A stretch of 64,000 nucleotides of DNA from Brenneria bubanii (GCF_022378355.1 NZ_JAKMAJ010000009.1:1-64000); one strand, 5' to 3'. Positions 28,293 through 36,650 are shown, counted from the first letter of the stretch. Numbers and translations are program-made. The notes: generated from the sequence alone by a model not told the origin.

Positions 28293-29180
28293 ATGAAAAA
28301 TACCGCGATCGATTATCTGGCTATCGGACAAAGACTGAGAGCTTATCGTATAGCGGCCTCATTAAATGCTGAGCAAATTGCCTCGGCGCTTGGCATATCC
28401 CGCGCCGCCGTATATCGGCTTGAAAAAGGCGAGATAAAGAAAATTGAAACGCTTGAGCGTCTGGCCGAATGCCTGAATACCACATTCGAAACCCTGCTTG
28501 GCGTCGGGATGGAATACTATTCCCACGCCAGCGGCTTCTTTGAAAGAATGCGTCAGCTTGAAGAGAACTCCACGCGTATCTATTCCCATTTCGACCCTTT
28601 TTCCTATCTGTTAACGTCGGAACACTACGACGACTATCTGAAACAAATGCTGCTGGAAGCGGACAATAATCGTACGGATTCAGATGTTCTGGACGAAAAA
28701 TCACGACAGACGCTTGATATCCTGTTCGAACGAAAATCTCATCTGAATAAACACCTGCCAAAAATTCATAACCTTATCGGCATTCAACACATTGAAAAAT
28801 TCATTCATCTCGGCCTTATCGGCACGCTGAACATCTCCCCCAGCGCCAGAATGGAACGTGTTCTGCTGGCGCGGCAGGAAGTTCAACATTTGCTACAGAT
28901 TCTCGAAGAGAAAAAAAACATTGTTCAGGTGGCGATTACAACCGAGACGATGCCCTCATCCACATTCCAAATTTTTTATAAAGACCGCGAGCCGCTCTCG
29001 GTCGCTTCCAGTCCGTTCCGCCTCGGCGAACTCCCTAATATTCATTCAGGCGTAGCCTGGGTTTCTTCGTCGAAAGAGGCCATTCTTCATCACCAGTCGC
29101 TTTTTGATGGACTCTGGAATAACGCCGCCAAAGGCGAAGACGCCTGTCGGTTATTACAGGAAACGCTGGACCGCTTTTAA
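28293..29180 (+). CDS. XRE-family transcriptional regulator with uncharacterised C-terminal domain
   Basis: The 295-residue product carries a helix-turn-helix at about 11-68 (IGQRLRAYRIAASLNAEQIASALGISRAAVYRLEKG), which is a standard Cro/C1 DNA-binding domain. The ~220-residue remainder is unknown to me: a helical part (about 85-170) followed by a mixed region containing VQVAITTETMPSSTFQIFYKDRE that could be a ligand-binding domain. It is divergent from pyrKD and abuts the amidohydrolase gene tail to tail with no spacer. Position makes it the likely local regulator of the pyrKD and amidohydrolase genes, with a pyrimidine or ureido compound as possible ligand; both are inference. Confidence 0.85.
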   Translation: MKNTAIDYLAIGQRLRAYRIAASLNAEQIASALGISRAAVYRLEKGEIKKIETLERLAECLNTTFETLLGVGMEYYSHASGFFERMRQLEENSTRIYSHFDPFSYLLTSEHYDDYLKQMLLEADNNRTDSDVLDEKSRQTLDILFERKSHLNKHLPKIHNLIGIQHIEKFIHLGLIGTLNISPSARMERVLLARQEVQHLLQILEEKKNIVQVAITTETMPSSTFQIFYKDREPLSVASSPFRLGELPNIHSGVAWVSSSKEAILHHQSLFDGLWNNAAKGEDACRLLQETLDRF

Positions 29181-30425
29181 TCAATCCGCATTGGCTAACT
29201 GCCCTAACGTCTGTTTCAACACCCTGGCCGCGGTGATCATCTCCTGCGGACTGGTGTACTCGTCGGGATGATGGCTGATGCCGTTTTTCGATGGCGCGAA
29301 TATCATGGCCGTAGGGTATTTGCAGGCCATATACATGGCGTCATGCCCGGCGCCGCTCATCATGCGCCGATAGCTGACGCCTTGATCCAGCGCGACGTTT
29401 TCAATCACATCGCAGATGGCGTTATCAAGCGAAACCGGGCTTTCCGCCGCAACCAGCTCAAGTGAAATATCAACGTCGTTTTCTCCCGCGGTCTTGGCGA
29501 CCGAATCTTTCAGACGTTCGGCGACACGCTGAATACTGGCCGGGTCGACGCCGCGAATATCGACATAAAACGTCACCAGTCCGGGGATCACGTTCATGGC
29601 ATTCGGTAAAACATCCAGCTTGCCGACGGTGCCTACCGTGCCATAAATAATTTCTTTACAGGCGGCATGATTAATATCGTTAATCATCATCGCGCTGGCC
29701 ACCAGCGCATCGTGCCGCTGATACATCGGCGTGGCGCCTGAGTGGTCGGCGCAGCCGGTTACCCTGACCCGGTAGCGTGTCGGCGCGGCGATGCCGTACA
29801 CAATGCCGATCGCCTTGCCTTCATTTTCCAGCACCCGGCCCTGTTCGATATGCAACTCCACAAAGGCCGAATAACGCGCGGCCGCCAGTTCGCAGTCCGC
29901 CACCTGACTCGCCGAATAGCCGCACTGCTCCATCGCCTGAAAGACATTCAGTCCGTCGTCGTCGGTATTTTCACGCCATTTTTTTGCGTCGCTACGGCCG
30001 GTCAAGATCTTGCTGCCGATGCAGGAAAAACCAAAACGGCTTGACTCTTCGCCTCTGAAAACAACCAGTTCCAGATCTCTGCGCAGTTCTCCGGGCCGAT
30101 ACTGCAACAGCGAATACAAACCGCCGACCACGCCCAACGTACCGTCGTAGAGACCGCCGGAGGGCACGCTATCGATATGAGAGCCGGTCCCCACTGCCGC
30201 GAGCGAGCGATCCCAACCCGGCAGACGCGCAAAAATATTGCCCACCGCATCGCGACTCACGTTCAGCCCCAATGACGCCATTTTCTCCGCCAGAAAATGA
30301 TGCGCATGTTCATCAGCTTCACCAAAAGCCAGGCGCGTAACGCCGCTTTTTCCCGTCGTCATGGAAAAAGAACTCAGCGCTTCCAGTAAATATCCGATGT
30401 CCTCAGCACCAAAACATGACCCCAT
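29181..30425 (-). CDS. N-carbamoyl-L-amino-acid hydrolase / ureidopropionase (M20 family)
   Basis: The 414-residue Zn- or Mn-dependent amidohydrolase belongs to the allantoate amidohydrolase/HyuC branch of peptidase family M20. Metal ligands are visible in GTGSHIDSVPSGGLYDGTLGV (His and Asp), the RGEESSRF Glu pair, ELHIEQGRVLE and the C-terminal SHHPDEYT His. The lid-domain GCADHSGATPM is typical. These enzymes hydrolyse N-carbamoyl amino acids or ureidoglycine-type substrates to the amino acid, ammonia and CO2. The start is the ATG at 30425 after GGAG. Beside a dihydroorotate dehydrogenase, N-carbamoyl-aspartate is an attractive substrate, but hydantoin- or uracil-derived ureido acids and allantoate remain possible. 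Confidence 0.9.
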   Translation of the reverse strand: MGSCFGAEDIGYLLEALSSFSMTTGKSGVTRLAFGEADEHAHHFLAEKMASLGLNVSRDAVGNIFARLPGWDRSLAAVGTGSHIDSVPSGGLYDGTLGVVGGLYSLLQYRPGELRRDLELVVFRGEESSRFGFSCIGSKILTGRSDAKKWRENTDDDGLNVFQAMEQCGYSASQVADCELAAARYSAFVELHIEQGRVLENEGKAIGIVYGIAAPTRYRVRVTGCADHSGATPMYQRHDALVASAMMINDINHAACKEIIYGTVGTVGKLDVLPNAMNVIPGLVTFYVDIRGVDPASIQRVAERLKDSVAKTAGENDVDISLELVAAESPVSLDNAICDVIENVALDQGVSYRRMMSGAGHDAMYMACKYPTAMIFAPSKNGISHHPDEYTSPQEMITAARVLKQTLGQLANAD

Positions 30426-30921
30426 CACCACACTCCGCGCATTCGCCCAGCCCCTTTCCGGCCTGTTTTACAGGATCGAACCGTCGATCCTGTTCCCCCG
30501 CCACAATGACGTCGGGGGATTTCAGTGTTGCTCGGTTATCCGGGGCGAGTCAATATTTTTGTCTAAAAATTTAGACAAAAAGTCATTATCACTGGCAGCG
30601 CTGAAAATTAACCAACTGTTTAATATCGATTAAACCATTTCCACATTGCATCGTAGACATGATAAAAATCGATGATTTTAGTGATTTGTATCTTTTTTTA
30701 TACAAAAGAGTCACAGAGCGATTGACAAGACCTTGCTTTCGTTTTAGAAAGTGAGGTTTTCCAAATCTATACTCAGCAGATATCAGGCTACAGGCGGATA
30801 TTTCGTTTTCCCGTTTCCGCAACCTTACTCAGGTGGTGAGTCGCGGAGTTTGCGGGAAGCCAAAGCCAAGGTCGCTCATCTGATGAATATAGCCGGATGA
30901 TGCTAATCAAAGGTGGCAGTG
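30426..30921. other. Divergent intergenic region upstream of the amidohydrolase gene
   Basis: About 500 bp between the amidohydrolase and the small gene at 30922. It holds the palindrome at 30556-30581 and AT-rich DNA up to 30720. Open frames in it (30361-30633 plus, 30589-30822 minus) lack recognisable products and overlap the palindrome. Confidence 0.45.
30556..30581. promoter_or_regulatory. 26-bp palindrome, probable operator of the amidohydrolase gene
   Basis: TTTTTGTCTAAA-AA-TTTAGACAAAAA has perfect 12-bp arms with a 2-nt centre, ~130 bp upstream of the amidohydrolase start. The TTGTCTA...TAGACAA core looks like a dimeric repressor site, for example of GntR/FadR type. The cognate regulator is unknown. 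Confidence 0.6.
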
Positions 30922-31257
30922 ATGGATTTTACAAACGTATATCATGCATTTACTGAAAGTCTCGATGGGACTGACAGCTACGTATCCCTGCGGAAAGATT
31001 TAGACGATTTGATCAGCGCCGATCCCGATAACGCGGTGTCTTACTACATCCTGCGCGGTCTGGCGGACAGTTATGTCACGCTCTACGCCGACCAGGCGAT
31101 CACGCCTGATTTCGCATCCAGAGCGAAAAAGGAAATGACCCAGCTTTTGGATATCGTCAAAGATATATTGTCCGGCGATAACGTCTCGGCGGAACAACGT
31201 TACCATGCCGTCAACCAGTTGGTGGTTACCTACTGGTCAGGCAAAAAACACTTCTAA
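30922..31257 (+). CDS. Small uncharacterised protein
   Basis: I do not recognise this 111-residue protein. It is acidic, has no signal peptide, membrane segment or cysteine, and looks wholly helical: a first part with DSYVSLRKDLDDLISADPDNAVSYYILRGLADSYVTLY and a second with SRAKKEMTQLLDIVKDIL and SAEQRYHAVNQLVV. The start is the ATG at 30922 with AAAGGTGG five bases upstream, which supports it as a real gene. It lies between the amidohydrolase and the NtrC/sigma-54 region of the MFS gene. A soluble accessory or tetratricopeptide-like helper is conceivable but unsupported. Confidence 0.65.
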   Translation: MDFTNVYHAFTESLDGTDSYVSLRKDLDDLISADPDNAVSYYILRGLADSYVTLYADQAITPDFASRAKKEMTQLLDIVKDILSGDNVSAEQRYHAVNQLVVTYWSGKKHF

Positions 31258-31403
31258 AACGTCCCGGTCAGGTTCAGCGCCGCGATGCCTGACCCACAGC
31301 GCCTCATCACCCCGGCAACGCATTTTCCGTTACTCTGTCGTATCAAAAATGAAACAAGCGCGTCTTCTGGCATCGACCGCCATTGCCGCTTCGCTTTTTG
31401 AGT

Positions 31404-31481
31404 TTAACCAAATTAGTGCAACAGCGGCCGTAAATGCACCAAATTAATGCAATGCAAAAATAAACGCATCAATTTAGTGCA
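31404..31481. promoter_or_regulatory. Three NtrC-like boxes forming an enhancer
   Basis: Three 17-bp sites resemble TGCACCA-N3-TGGTGCA: TTAACCAAATTAGTGCA (31404-31420), TGCACCAAATTAATGCA (31435-31451) and CGCATCAATTTAGTGCA (31465-31481). They match 11, 12 and 11 of 14 consensus bases. Their centres are 31 and 30 bp apart, three helical turns, so all face one side of the DNA. They lie about 208-269 bp upstream of the start predicted from the sigma-54 promoter at 31655. Confidence 0.75.
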
Positions 31482-31654
31482 CACCATCAGATCAATAACT
31501 CTACTCATACCGATAAAACGCTCACTCGCTGTTGGTTTCAGTATGAAACCATCTCATCAAAAAAATCAATATATCAAAAAATTACAACAACACGCTTTAT
31601 CAATTCAGCATCGAAGCACAGTCTCCTTTCAAAGATAGTCTTAAGGTGAAAATT

Positions 31655-31670
31655 TGGCACCATTATTGCT
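31655..31670 (+). promoter_or_regulatory. Sigma-54 promoter of the MFS transporter gene
   Basis: TGGCACCATTATTGCT fits TGGCAC-N5-TTGCW exactly, with ten bases between the invariant GG and GC. Transcription should start near 31681, giving a ~107-nt leader before the ATG at 31788. The upstream NtrC-like boxes make it a likely nitrogen-limitation promoter. Confidence 0.8.
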
Positions 31671-31787
31671 TGCCCTATTGTATCAAAATTGATACTACCG
31701 CTGTTTACGGAAGCAACGAACATTGCAACATCATTTTACTTTGCCATTTATTTTTACTTTGACATTGCCAACACCAGGAGTGAAACC

Positions 31788-33044
31788 ATGGACCCAACCT
31801 GTCCAGATAAAACATCCTCAGCAGAGCCTGCCGTTGAGGGAAAACAAGTTGTTGATAGTTATAGTTGGAAAGCGTTAGCCGGCTCGGCAATAGGCTATGC
31901 CATGGACGGTTTCGACCTGCTGATTCTTGGCTTCATGCTGACCGCCATTTCAACCGACCTCAACCTGACGTCCGGTCAGGCCGGTTCGCTGGTCACCTGG
32001 ACGCTGATTGGCACGGTGATCGGCGGCCTTATTTTCGGCGCGTTGAGCGATCGATTCGGCCGTATCCGCGTACTGACCTGGACCATCGTGCTTTTCGCCG
32101 TATTTACCGGTCTGTGCGCCTTTGCCCAGGGATACTGGGACTTACTGCTATACCGCACGATCGCCGGTATCGGTTTAGGCGGCGAATTTGGTATTGGCAT
32201 GGCGCTGGCCGCTGAAGCCTGGCCCGCCCGCCACCGTGCTCGCGCCTCTTCTTATGTCGCATTGGGCTGGCAGTCCGGCGTATTGGCCGCTGCGGTGCTG
32301 ACGCCGCTTCTTCTGCCCCATATCGGCTGGCGCGGCATGTTCATTGTCGGCGTGATCCCGGCGTTTGTCGCCTGGTTCATCCGCCATCGTCTGCATGAGC
32401 CAGAGGTATTCGTCCGTAAGGCGGCAAGAAAAAAACCGGCGCTGGAGTCATTCAAACTGCTGGTCAAGGACAAGGCGACCAGCAAAATCAGCGCAGGAAT
32501 TATTATACTGACCTCCGTACAGAACTTCGGCTATTACGGCATCATGATCTGGATGCCGAGCTTTCTGGCCAAAACCCTGGGGTTCAACCTGACCAAATCA
32601 GCCATGTGGACGTCCGTTACCATCATGGGGATGATCGCCGGTATCTGGGTCTTTGGACAATTAGCCGATCGCATCGGACGAAAACCCAGTTTTCTGCTGT
32701 TTCAGAGCGGCGCGCTGATCATGGTTCTGACCTATTCGCAGCTGTCCGATCCCTTCACCATGTTATGGGCCGGCGCGCTGCTGGGAATGTTTGTTAACGG
32801 CATGATGGGAGGATACGGGGCGCTGATGTCCGAAGCCTACCCAACCGAGGCCCGGGCCACCGCGCAAAACGTGTTGTTCAATATTGGCCGCGCCGTCGGC
32901 GGGTTTGGCCCGGTGATTATCGGCGCCGTAACCAGCTTATATTCATTCCAGATCGCCATTGCGCTACTGGCGGCGATTTATGTTCTTGATATTCTGGCGA
33001 CCTTATTCCTGGTGCCGGAACTGAAAGGCAAAAGTCTCGACTGA
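31788..33044 (+). CDS. MFS transporter, carboxylate/metabolite:proton symporter type
   Basis: The 418-residue inner-membrane protein has 12 predicted membrane segments. YAMDGFDLLILGFML in segment one and GALSDRFGRIRVLTW in the 2-3 loop are typical of the aromatic acid/metabolite:H+ symporter branch of MFS; a second such loop is GQLADRIGRKPSFLL, and EAYPTEARATAQN lies near segment ten. The start is the ATG at 31788 after CAGGAG; an in-frame extension to 31689 overlaps the untranslated leader. Relatives import organic acids such as benzoates, shikimate or sialic acid. With the neighbouring genes, orotate or a ureido acid is a reasonable guess for the substrate. Confidence 0.9.
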   Translation: MDPTCPDKTSSAEPAVEGKQVVDSYSWKALAGSAIGYAMDGFDLLILGFMLTAISTDLNLTSGQAGSLVTWTLIGTVIGGLIFGALSDRFGRIRVLTWTIVLFAVFTGLCAFAQGYWDLLLYRTIAGIGLGGEFGIGMALAAEAWPARHRARASSYVALGWQSGVLAAAVLTPLLLPHIGWRGMFIVGVIPAFVAWFIRHRLHEPEVFVRKAARKKPALESFKLLVKDKATSKISAGIIILTSVQNFGYYGIMIWMPSFLAKTLGFNLTKSAMWTSVTIMGMIAGIWVFGQLADRIGRKPSFLLFQSGALIMVLTYSQLSDPFTMLWAGALLGMFVNGMMGGYGALMSEAYPTEARATAQNVLFNIGRAVGGFGPVIIGAVTSLYSFQIAIALLAAIYVLDILATLFLVPELKGKSLD

Positions 33045-33061
33045 TTCGCTCAATGCGGCCA

Positions 33062-33084
33062 GAGGCTGACGCCCTGTCAGCCTC
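33062..33084 (+). terminator. Hairpin after the MFS gene
   Basis: GAGGCTGAC (33062-33070) pairs with GTCAGCCTC (33076-33084), loop of five, 17 bp past the stop. No strong T-run follows. Confidence 0.6.
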
Positions 33085-33175
33085 GGCTTATTGGGTTCTA
33101 ATAACCGCGATTGAGCTTAACTTTGCCGAATATGGACGCTTTCTGTGGCGACAGTCATTTTTTCATTGTCAACGA

Positions 33176-33203
33176 TTGACCTATCCTGATGCTCGTGTAT
33201 AAA
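33176..33203 (+). promoter_or_regulatory. Sigma-70 promoter of yfgG
   Basis: TTGACC and TATAAA separated by 16 bp lie about 45 bp before the yfgG start codon, a near-consensus pair. Confidence 0.6.
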
Positions 33204-33246
33204 TAAACTTCAGCGAATGTTCGCTTTCACTGGAGAATTTACGGTA

Positions 33247-33462
33247 ATGTCCACCCTTATTCATAAACGACGAATGTCAGTGCGATCGCGACGAAGTGGC
33301 ACCCGTCTTGCTCGCGCCGTGTTACTCATCAGTTTCATCATCCTCTTAGGCCGTTTTGCTTACTCCACCATCAGCGCGATTGCTTATCATCAGGACCAAC
33401 AGCAACAGCGTATCGAACAACCCTTCACTACCGTCGATATACTCATCAACAAGAAAGAATAG
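33247..33462 (+). CDS. yfgG: Small membrane protein YfgG (DUF2633 type)
   Basis: The product is a 71-residue basic protein with a single transmembrane segment (about 26-46) in ARAVLLISFIILLGRFAYS, matching the core of E. coli YfgG (RIVLLISF, then GRFIYSS). The ATG at 33247 is chosen over an upstream start at 33217 to fit family length. In E. coli yfgG lies close to ppk-ppx, so its presence here marks the original right-hand neighbour of ppx, now 7 kb away. Its molecular role is unclear. Confidence 0.78.
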   Translation: MSTLIHKRRMSVRSRRSGTRLARAVLLISFIILLGRFAYSTISAIAYHQDQQQQRIEQPFTTVDILINKKE

Positions 33463-33818
33463 CGCGTACGTCAACAACCTTATAAAACCATTATTAGAAT
33501 TCTCGCAATCGTCAGGCAAGTCGCCATGACGCGATATGTCGCGCCCCTTTTCCACTGTCCATTATTCACGCCGCTCAATATTTCCCTTCATTAATCGCCA
33601 AGCGTTTATTCTTAATTCACTGATTTTGCGCTATGTTTAGCTATGCTTATCCCTGTCTCCGCCAGTGACCCAATAACGGATACCGCGACCAATAATAAAT
33701 CAATGCCGATACGTCATTTCTCGCGCCGCAAGACTGAAACATCGCCGGCATAAGGTATGAGCGGACGATCAGGGATAGGACATATCAGAAACGAAACCAG
33801 ACCGAGCATAAAAAAATC
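33463..33818. other. Leader region of mgtE
   Basis: About 355 bp before mgtE. No recognised Mg or Mn riboswitch, open frame or strong hairpin was found by eye, although a long leader before an Mg transporter would fit RNA-level control. Confidence 0.35.
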
Positions 33819-35243
33819 ATGTCGAATGCAAAAAAAGTTTCCGCTTCGCGGCGTCGTATTTCTCTTTTACTTTTAGATAACGGTGAATTGGTTGATGACA
33901 TTCTCCATCGACATGCCGAAGACACCGCCACCGATCACAAAACGTTACTCGAGCAAACCACTGAAATATGCCGGCTAATTACCGGCTTGCATGCCGCTGA
34001 CCTGGCGGATCTGCTGGAGTCGCTGCCTTATGACGAACGCCTGGCGCTCTGGCGGCTAATCCCCATCGACAGACGCGGGCAAGTGCTGATCGAAGTTTCC
34101 GACAGTATCTCGGACGATCTCATCAGCGATATGCGCAATAAAGATATTCTGAAAGCAGTCCGCATATTGGATGTCGATGAACAGGCGCAGCTGGCGCGTA
34201 TTCTCCCCCGCCAACTGCTGGGCCGAATACTGACTTCACTGGAGCCGAAACAGCGCGCGCAGTTACGCGGGGCGATCAATTATGACGAAGAGTGTGTCGG
34301 CCACATCATGGACTTCAAACTCATCACCATACGGCCGGATGTTACCCTGGCGACCGTGCAACGTTATCTGCGCTATCGCAAAGTGATCCCTGATTCCACC
34401 GATAAGCTATTCGTCACCGATCGCAAAAACGCGCTGATTGGCGAGCTCTCCTTGGCCAACATACTGCTGAACGCGCCGGAAACGCCGGTGTCCGCCATCA
34501 TGGATAAACAGCCGACGATGTTCCAGCCGGAAGATCAGGCGGCGGATGCCGCAGGGGCGTTTGAACGTTATAACCTGATTTCCGCCGCCGTCGTGGATAA
34601 CAAAGGCAAGCTGATGGGACGCCTGACGGTAGAAGATATTGTGAATGTGGTTAATAAGGAAAGCGACAGCAATATGCGTCGTTCCGGCGGCCTAACTCCG
34701 TCTGAAGATGTGTATGCTCCGGTACTCAAAGCCGTACGAAATCGCTGGGCCTGGCTGGCCATCAACCTGTGTACGGCGCTGGTGGCATCGCGCGTCATCG
34801 GCCTGTTTGAAAATACGCTGTCTCATCTGGTGGCGCTGGCGACCCTGATGCCGATCGTGGCGGGGCTCGGCGGCAATACCGGCAACCAGACCATCACTAT
34901 GATCGTGCGGGCGCTGGCGCTGCATCAGTTGGAGCATGGACGTAAATCCTACCTGCTGCTAAAAGAGCTGGGCGTAGCCATGGTTAACGGCGTGATATGG
35001 GGCGCGGTGATGGGTCTGATCACCTACGCGCTCTATGGCAGCCTTCTGATGGGCGGCGTGATGATGCTGGCCATTCTGCTCAACCTGCTGCTGGCGGCGT
35101 TAATGGGTGTGTTGATCCCATTAGTTATGGTCAAACTGGGTCGCGATCCGGCCGTTGGTTCCAGCGTGATGATTACCGCCATCACCGATACCGGCGGATT
35201 TTTCATCTTCCTGGGGCTGGCTACGCTGTTTCTGTTGCCCTAA
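33819..35243 (+). CDS. mgtE: Magnesium transporter MgtE
   Basis: The 474-residue channel has the standard layout: N-terminal cytoplasmic superhelix (about 50-155, HAADLADLLESLP and LPRQLLGRILTSLEPKQRAQL), paired CBS domains (about 160-285, VGHIMDFKLITI and VSAIMDKQPTMF), a connecting helix, and five membrane segments from about 310. The Mg-selectivity segment LMPIVAGLGGNTGNQTITMIVRAL and the last-helix ITAITDTGGFFIFLGLA are intact. The cytosolic domains sense Mg and close the pore at high Mg. Hairpins follow the stop, facing galK. Confidence 0.96.
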   Translation: MSNAKKVSASRRRISLLLLDNGELVDDILHRHAEDTATDHKTLLEQTTEICRLITGLHAADLADLLESLPYDERLALWRLIPIDRRGQVLIEVSDSISDDLISDMRNKDILKAVRILDVDEQAQLARILPRQLLGRILTSLEPKQRAQLRGAINYDEECVGHIMDFKLITIRPDVTLATVQRYLRYRKVIPDSTDKLFVTDRKNALIGELSLANILLNAPETPVSAIMDKQPTMFQPEDQAADAAGAFERYNLISAAVVDNKGKLMGRLTVEDIVNVVNKESDSNMRRSGGLTPSEDVYAPVLKAVRNRWAWLAINLCTALVASRVIGLFENTLSHLVALATLMPIVAGLGGNTGNQTITMIVRALALHQLEHGRKSYLLLKELGVAMVNGVIWGAVMGLITYALYGSLLMGGVMMLAILLNLLLAALMGVLIPLVMVKLGRDPAVGSSVMITAITDTGGFFIFLGLATLFLLP

Positions 35244-35265
35244 CGCCCCTTTCTCTGCCTGGTGG

Positions 35266-35286
35266 CGCCCGTCTGATTTACGGGCG
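35266..35286 (+). terminator. Hairpin after mgtE
   Basis: CGCCCGT (35266-35272) pairs with ACGGGCG (35280-35286) with a 7-nt loop, 22 bp beyond the stop. The T-tract is weak. Confidence 0.45.
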
Positions 35287-35392
35287 TCGTCTCCGAATCC
35301 GGGAAGCGACCGCTGACCATTATACGGTTACGGCGCAGCATACTGGTCGCCGGGGCGATATCGCTGCGTGTTAAAGGTATCTGATAGCAAAG

Positions 35393-35429
35393 CAATCAAA
35401 CGGATAACGCCGTTTACCCTGTTTGATTG
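35393..35429. terminator. Hairpins between mgtE and galK
   Basis: CAATCAAAC (35393-35401) pairs with GTTTGATTG (35421-35429), with an alternative inner AAACGG-ATAACG-CCGTTT hairpin. Located 43 bp downstream of the galK stop, it could end galK transcription. Confidence 0.45.
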
Positions 35430-35471
35430 AAATGATTGAAAACCCCTCCACGCAATGGCAGAAGGAAAATA

Positions 35472-36641
35472 TCAGTTCAATGCCAATGGTCCCGCGCCAT
35501 CGGACGGGTGACAAAGATAAATGACCGGCCGCAATGCAGTGCGCGCCGGGTATTCACGCTCAAGCATCCGGCAAACGCCGTCGGTCAGGGCGGAAGGAAC
35601 CAGCGATACCACACAGCCGCCGAAGCCGCCCCCCGTCATTCTGGCGCCGCCGCGCTCGCCCACGTACGTCTGGATCAGATCAACCAATATATCGATTTGC
35701 GGAACCGTAATTTCAAAATCGTCGCGCATAGAGACATGGGACTCGGCCATCAGGGTAAACAGGCGGCTGGCGTCCTGTCGCGCCAGCGCATCGGCGGCGT
35801 CCAGCGTACGGTCGTTTTCCGTGATGACGTGCCGGGCACGGCGCGCGGTCAACGGATCCAGTCCCGATAGCCCGGCTTCAAACCGGGCCAGAGAGAGATC
35901 GCGCAACGCGTTGACGCCGAAATGACGCGCCGCCGACTCACACTGCTGACGACGGGTATTATATTCGCTGTCCACCAGCCCACGACGCACGTTGGAATTC
36001 ACGATCAGAATATCGAAGCCCTGCAGCATACGCACCGCGCGTCCTTCCAGCGATCGGCAGTCGATCAGTAATGCATGGCCAGCCTGCCCTTGCGCCGAAA
36101 TAAACTGATCCATAATGCCGCAGCTACAGCCGACAAAATCGTTTTCCGCCTGCTGGCCAATTAACGCCAGCGTCAACGGGCTGACATCCAGGTGATTAAG
36201 CGTCTTGAACGTCTGTCCAATGGCCACCTCAAGGGATGCGGAAGAACTTAATCCCGCCCCAGACGGCACATTGCCGGAAATCACCAGATCCATGCCGCTA
36301 ATCGGCAAGCCGCTAGCCTGCAGAAATTTTACGGTGCCCCGCACATAGTTTGCCCAGGTGTATTCGGCGTGCGACCGAATATCCTGAGTCAGGTCAAACT
36401 CATCCCGTTGTTCGCCGAAATCAACCGCCGCCACGCGCACGATATTATCCCGCCGGACGGCCGCGCTAATCACCGTCTGATAGTCAATCGCGCAGGGTAA
36501 AACAAAGCCATCATTGTAATCGGTATGCTCGCCAATCAGGTTTACTCGCCCCGGCGCCTGAATTTCCGACTGCGGCGTATAGCCGAACAGACGCTCGAAC
36601 GCTGATTTGGCCGACTGACGCAAAGAGTCGATACGGTTCAT
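35472..36641 (-). CDS. galK: Galactokinase
   Basis: GalK phosphorylates alpha-D-galactose with ATP, the first step of the Leloir pathway. The 389-residue GHMP kinase shows the galactokinase signature [20 protein letters not shown], the ATP loop [18 protein letters not shown] and the C-terminal [17 protein letters not shown]. The start follows GAGG. It lies 9 bp after galT and is co-transcribed with it. The upstream galE and downstream galM of the E. coli operon are missing, so epimerase and mutarotase must be encoded elsewhere. Confidence 0.97.
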   Translation of the reverse strand: MNRIDSLRQSAKSAFERLFGYTPQSEIQAPGRVNLIGEHTDYNDGFVLPCAIDYQTVISAAVRRDNIVRVAAVDFGEQRDEFDLTQDIRSHAEYTWANYVRGTVKFLQASGLPISGMDLVISGNVPSGAGLSSSASLEVAIGQTFKTLNHLDVSPLTLALIGQQAENDFVGCSCGIMDQFISAQGQAGHALLIDCRSLEGRAVRMLQGFDILIVNSNVRRGLVDSEYNTRRQQCESAARHFGVNALRDLSLARFEAGLSGLDPLTARRARHVITENDRTLDAADALARQDASRLFTLMAESHVSMRDDFEITVPQIDILVDLIQTYVGERGGARMTGGGFGGCVVSLVPSALTDGVCRMLEREYPARTALRPVIYLCHPSDGAGPLALN

Positions 36642-36650
36642 AAAATGCCC

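Noticed and set aside
30600-30640. Sigma-54 promoter for the amidohydrolase gene (minus strand)
   Set aside because: A GG-N10-GC pair exists (TTGGTTAATTTTCAGC) but the rest of the -24/-12 consensus does not fit.
31689-31787. 33-codon N-terminal extension of the MFS transporter
   Set aside because: It begins almost at the predicted sigma-54 transcription start, while the ATG at 31788 has CAGGAG before it and fits family length.
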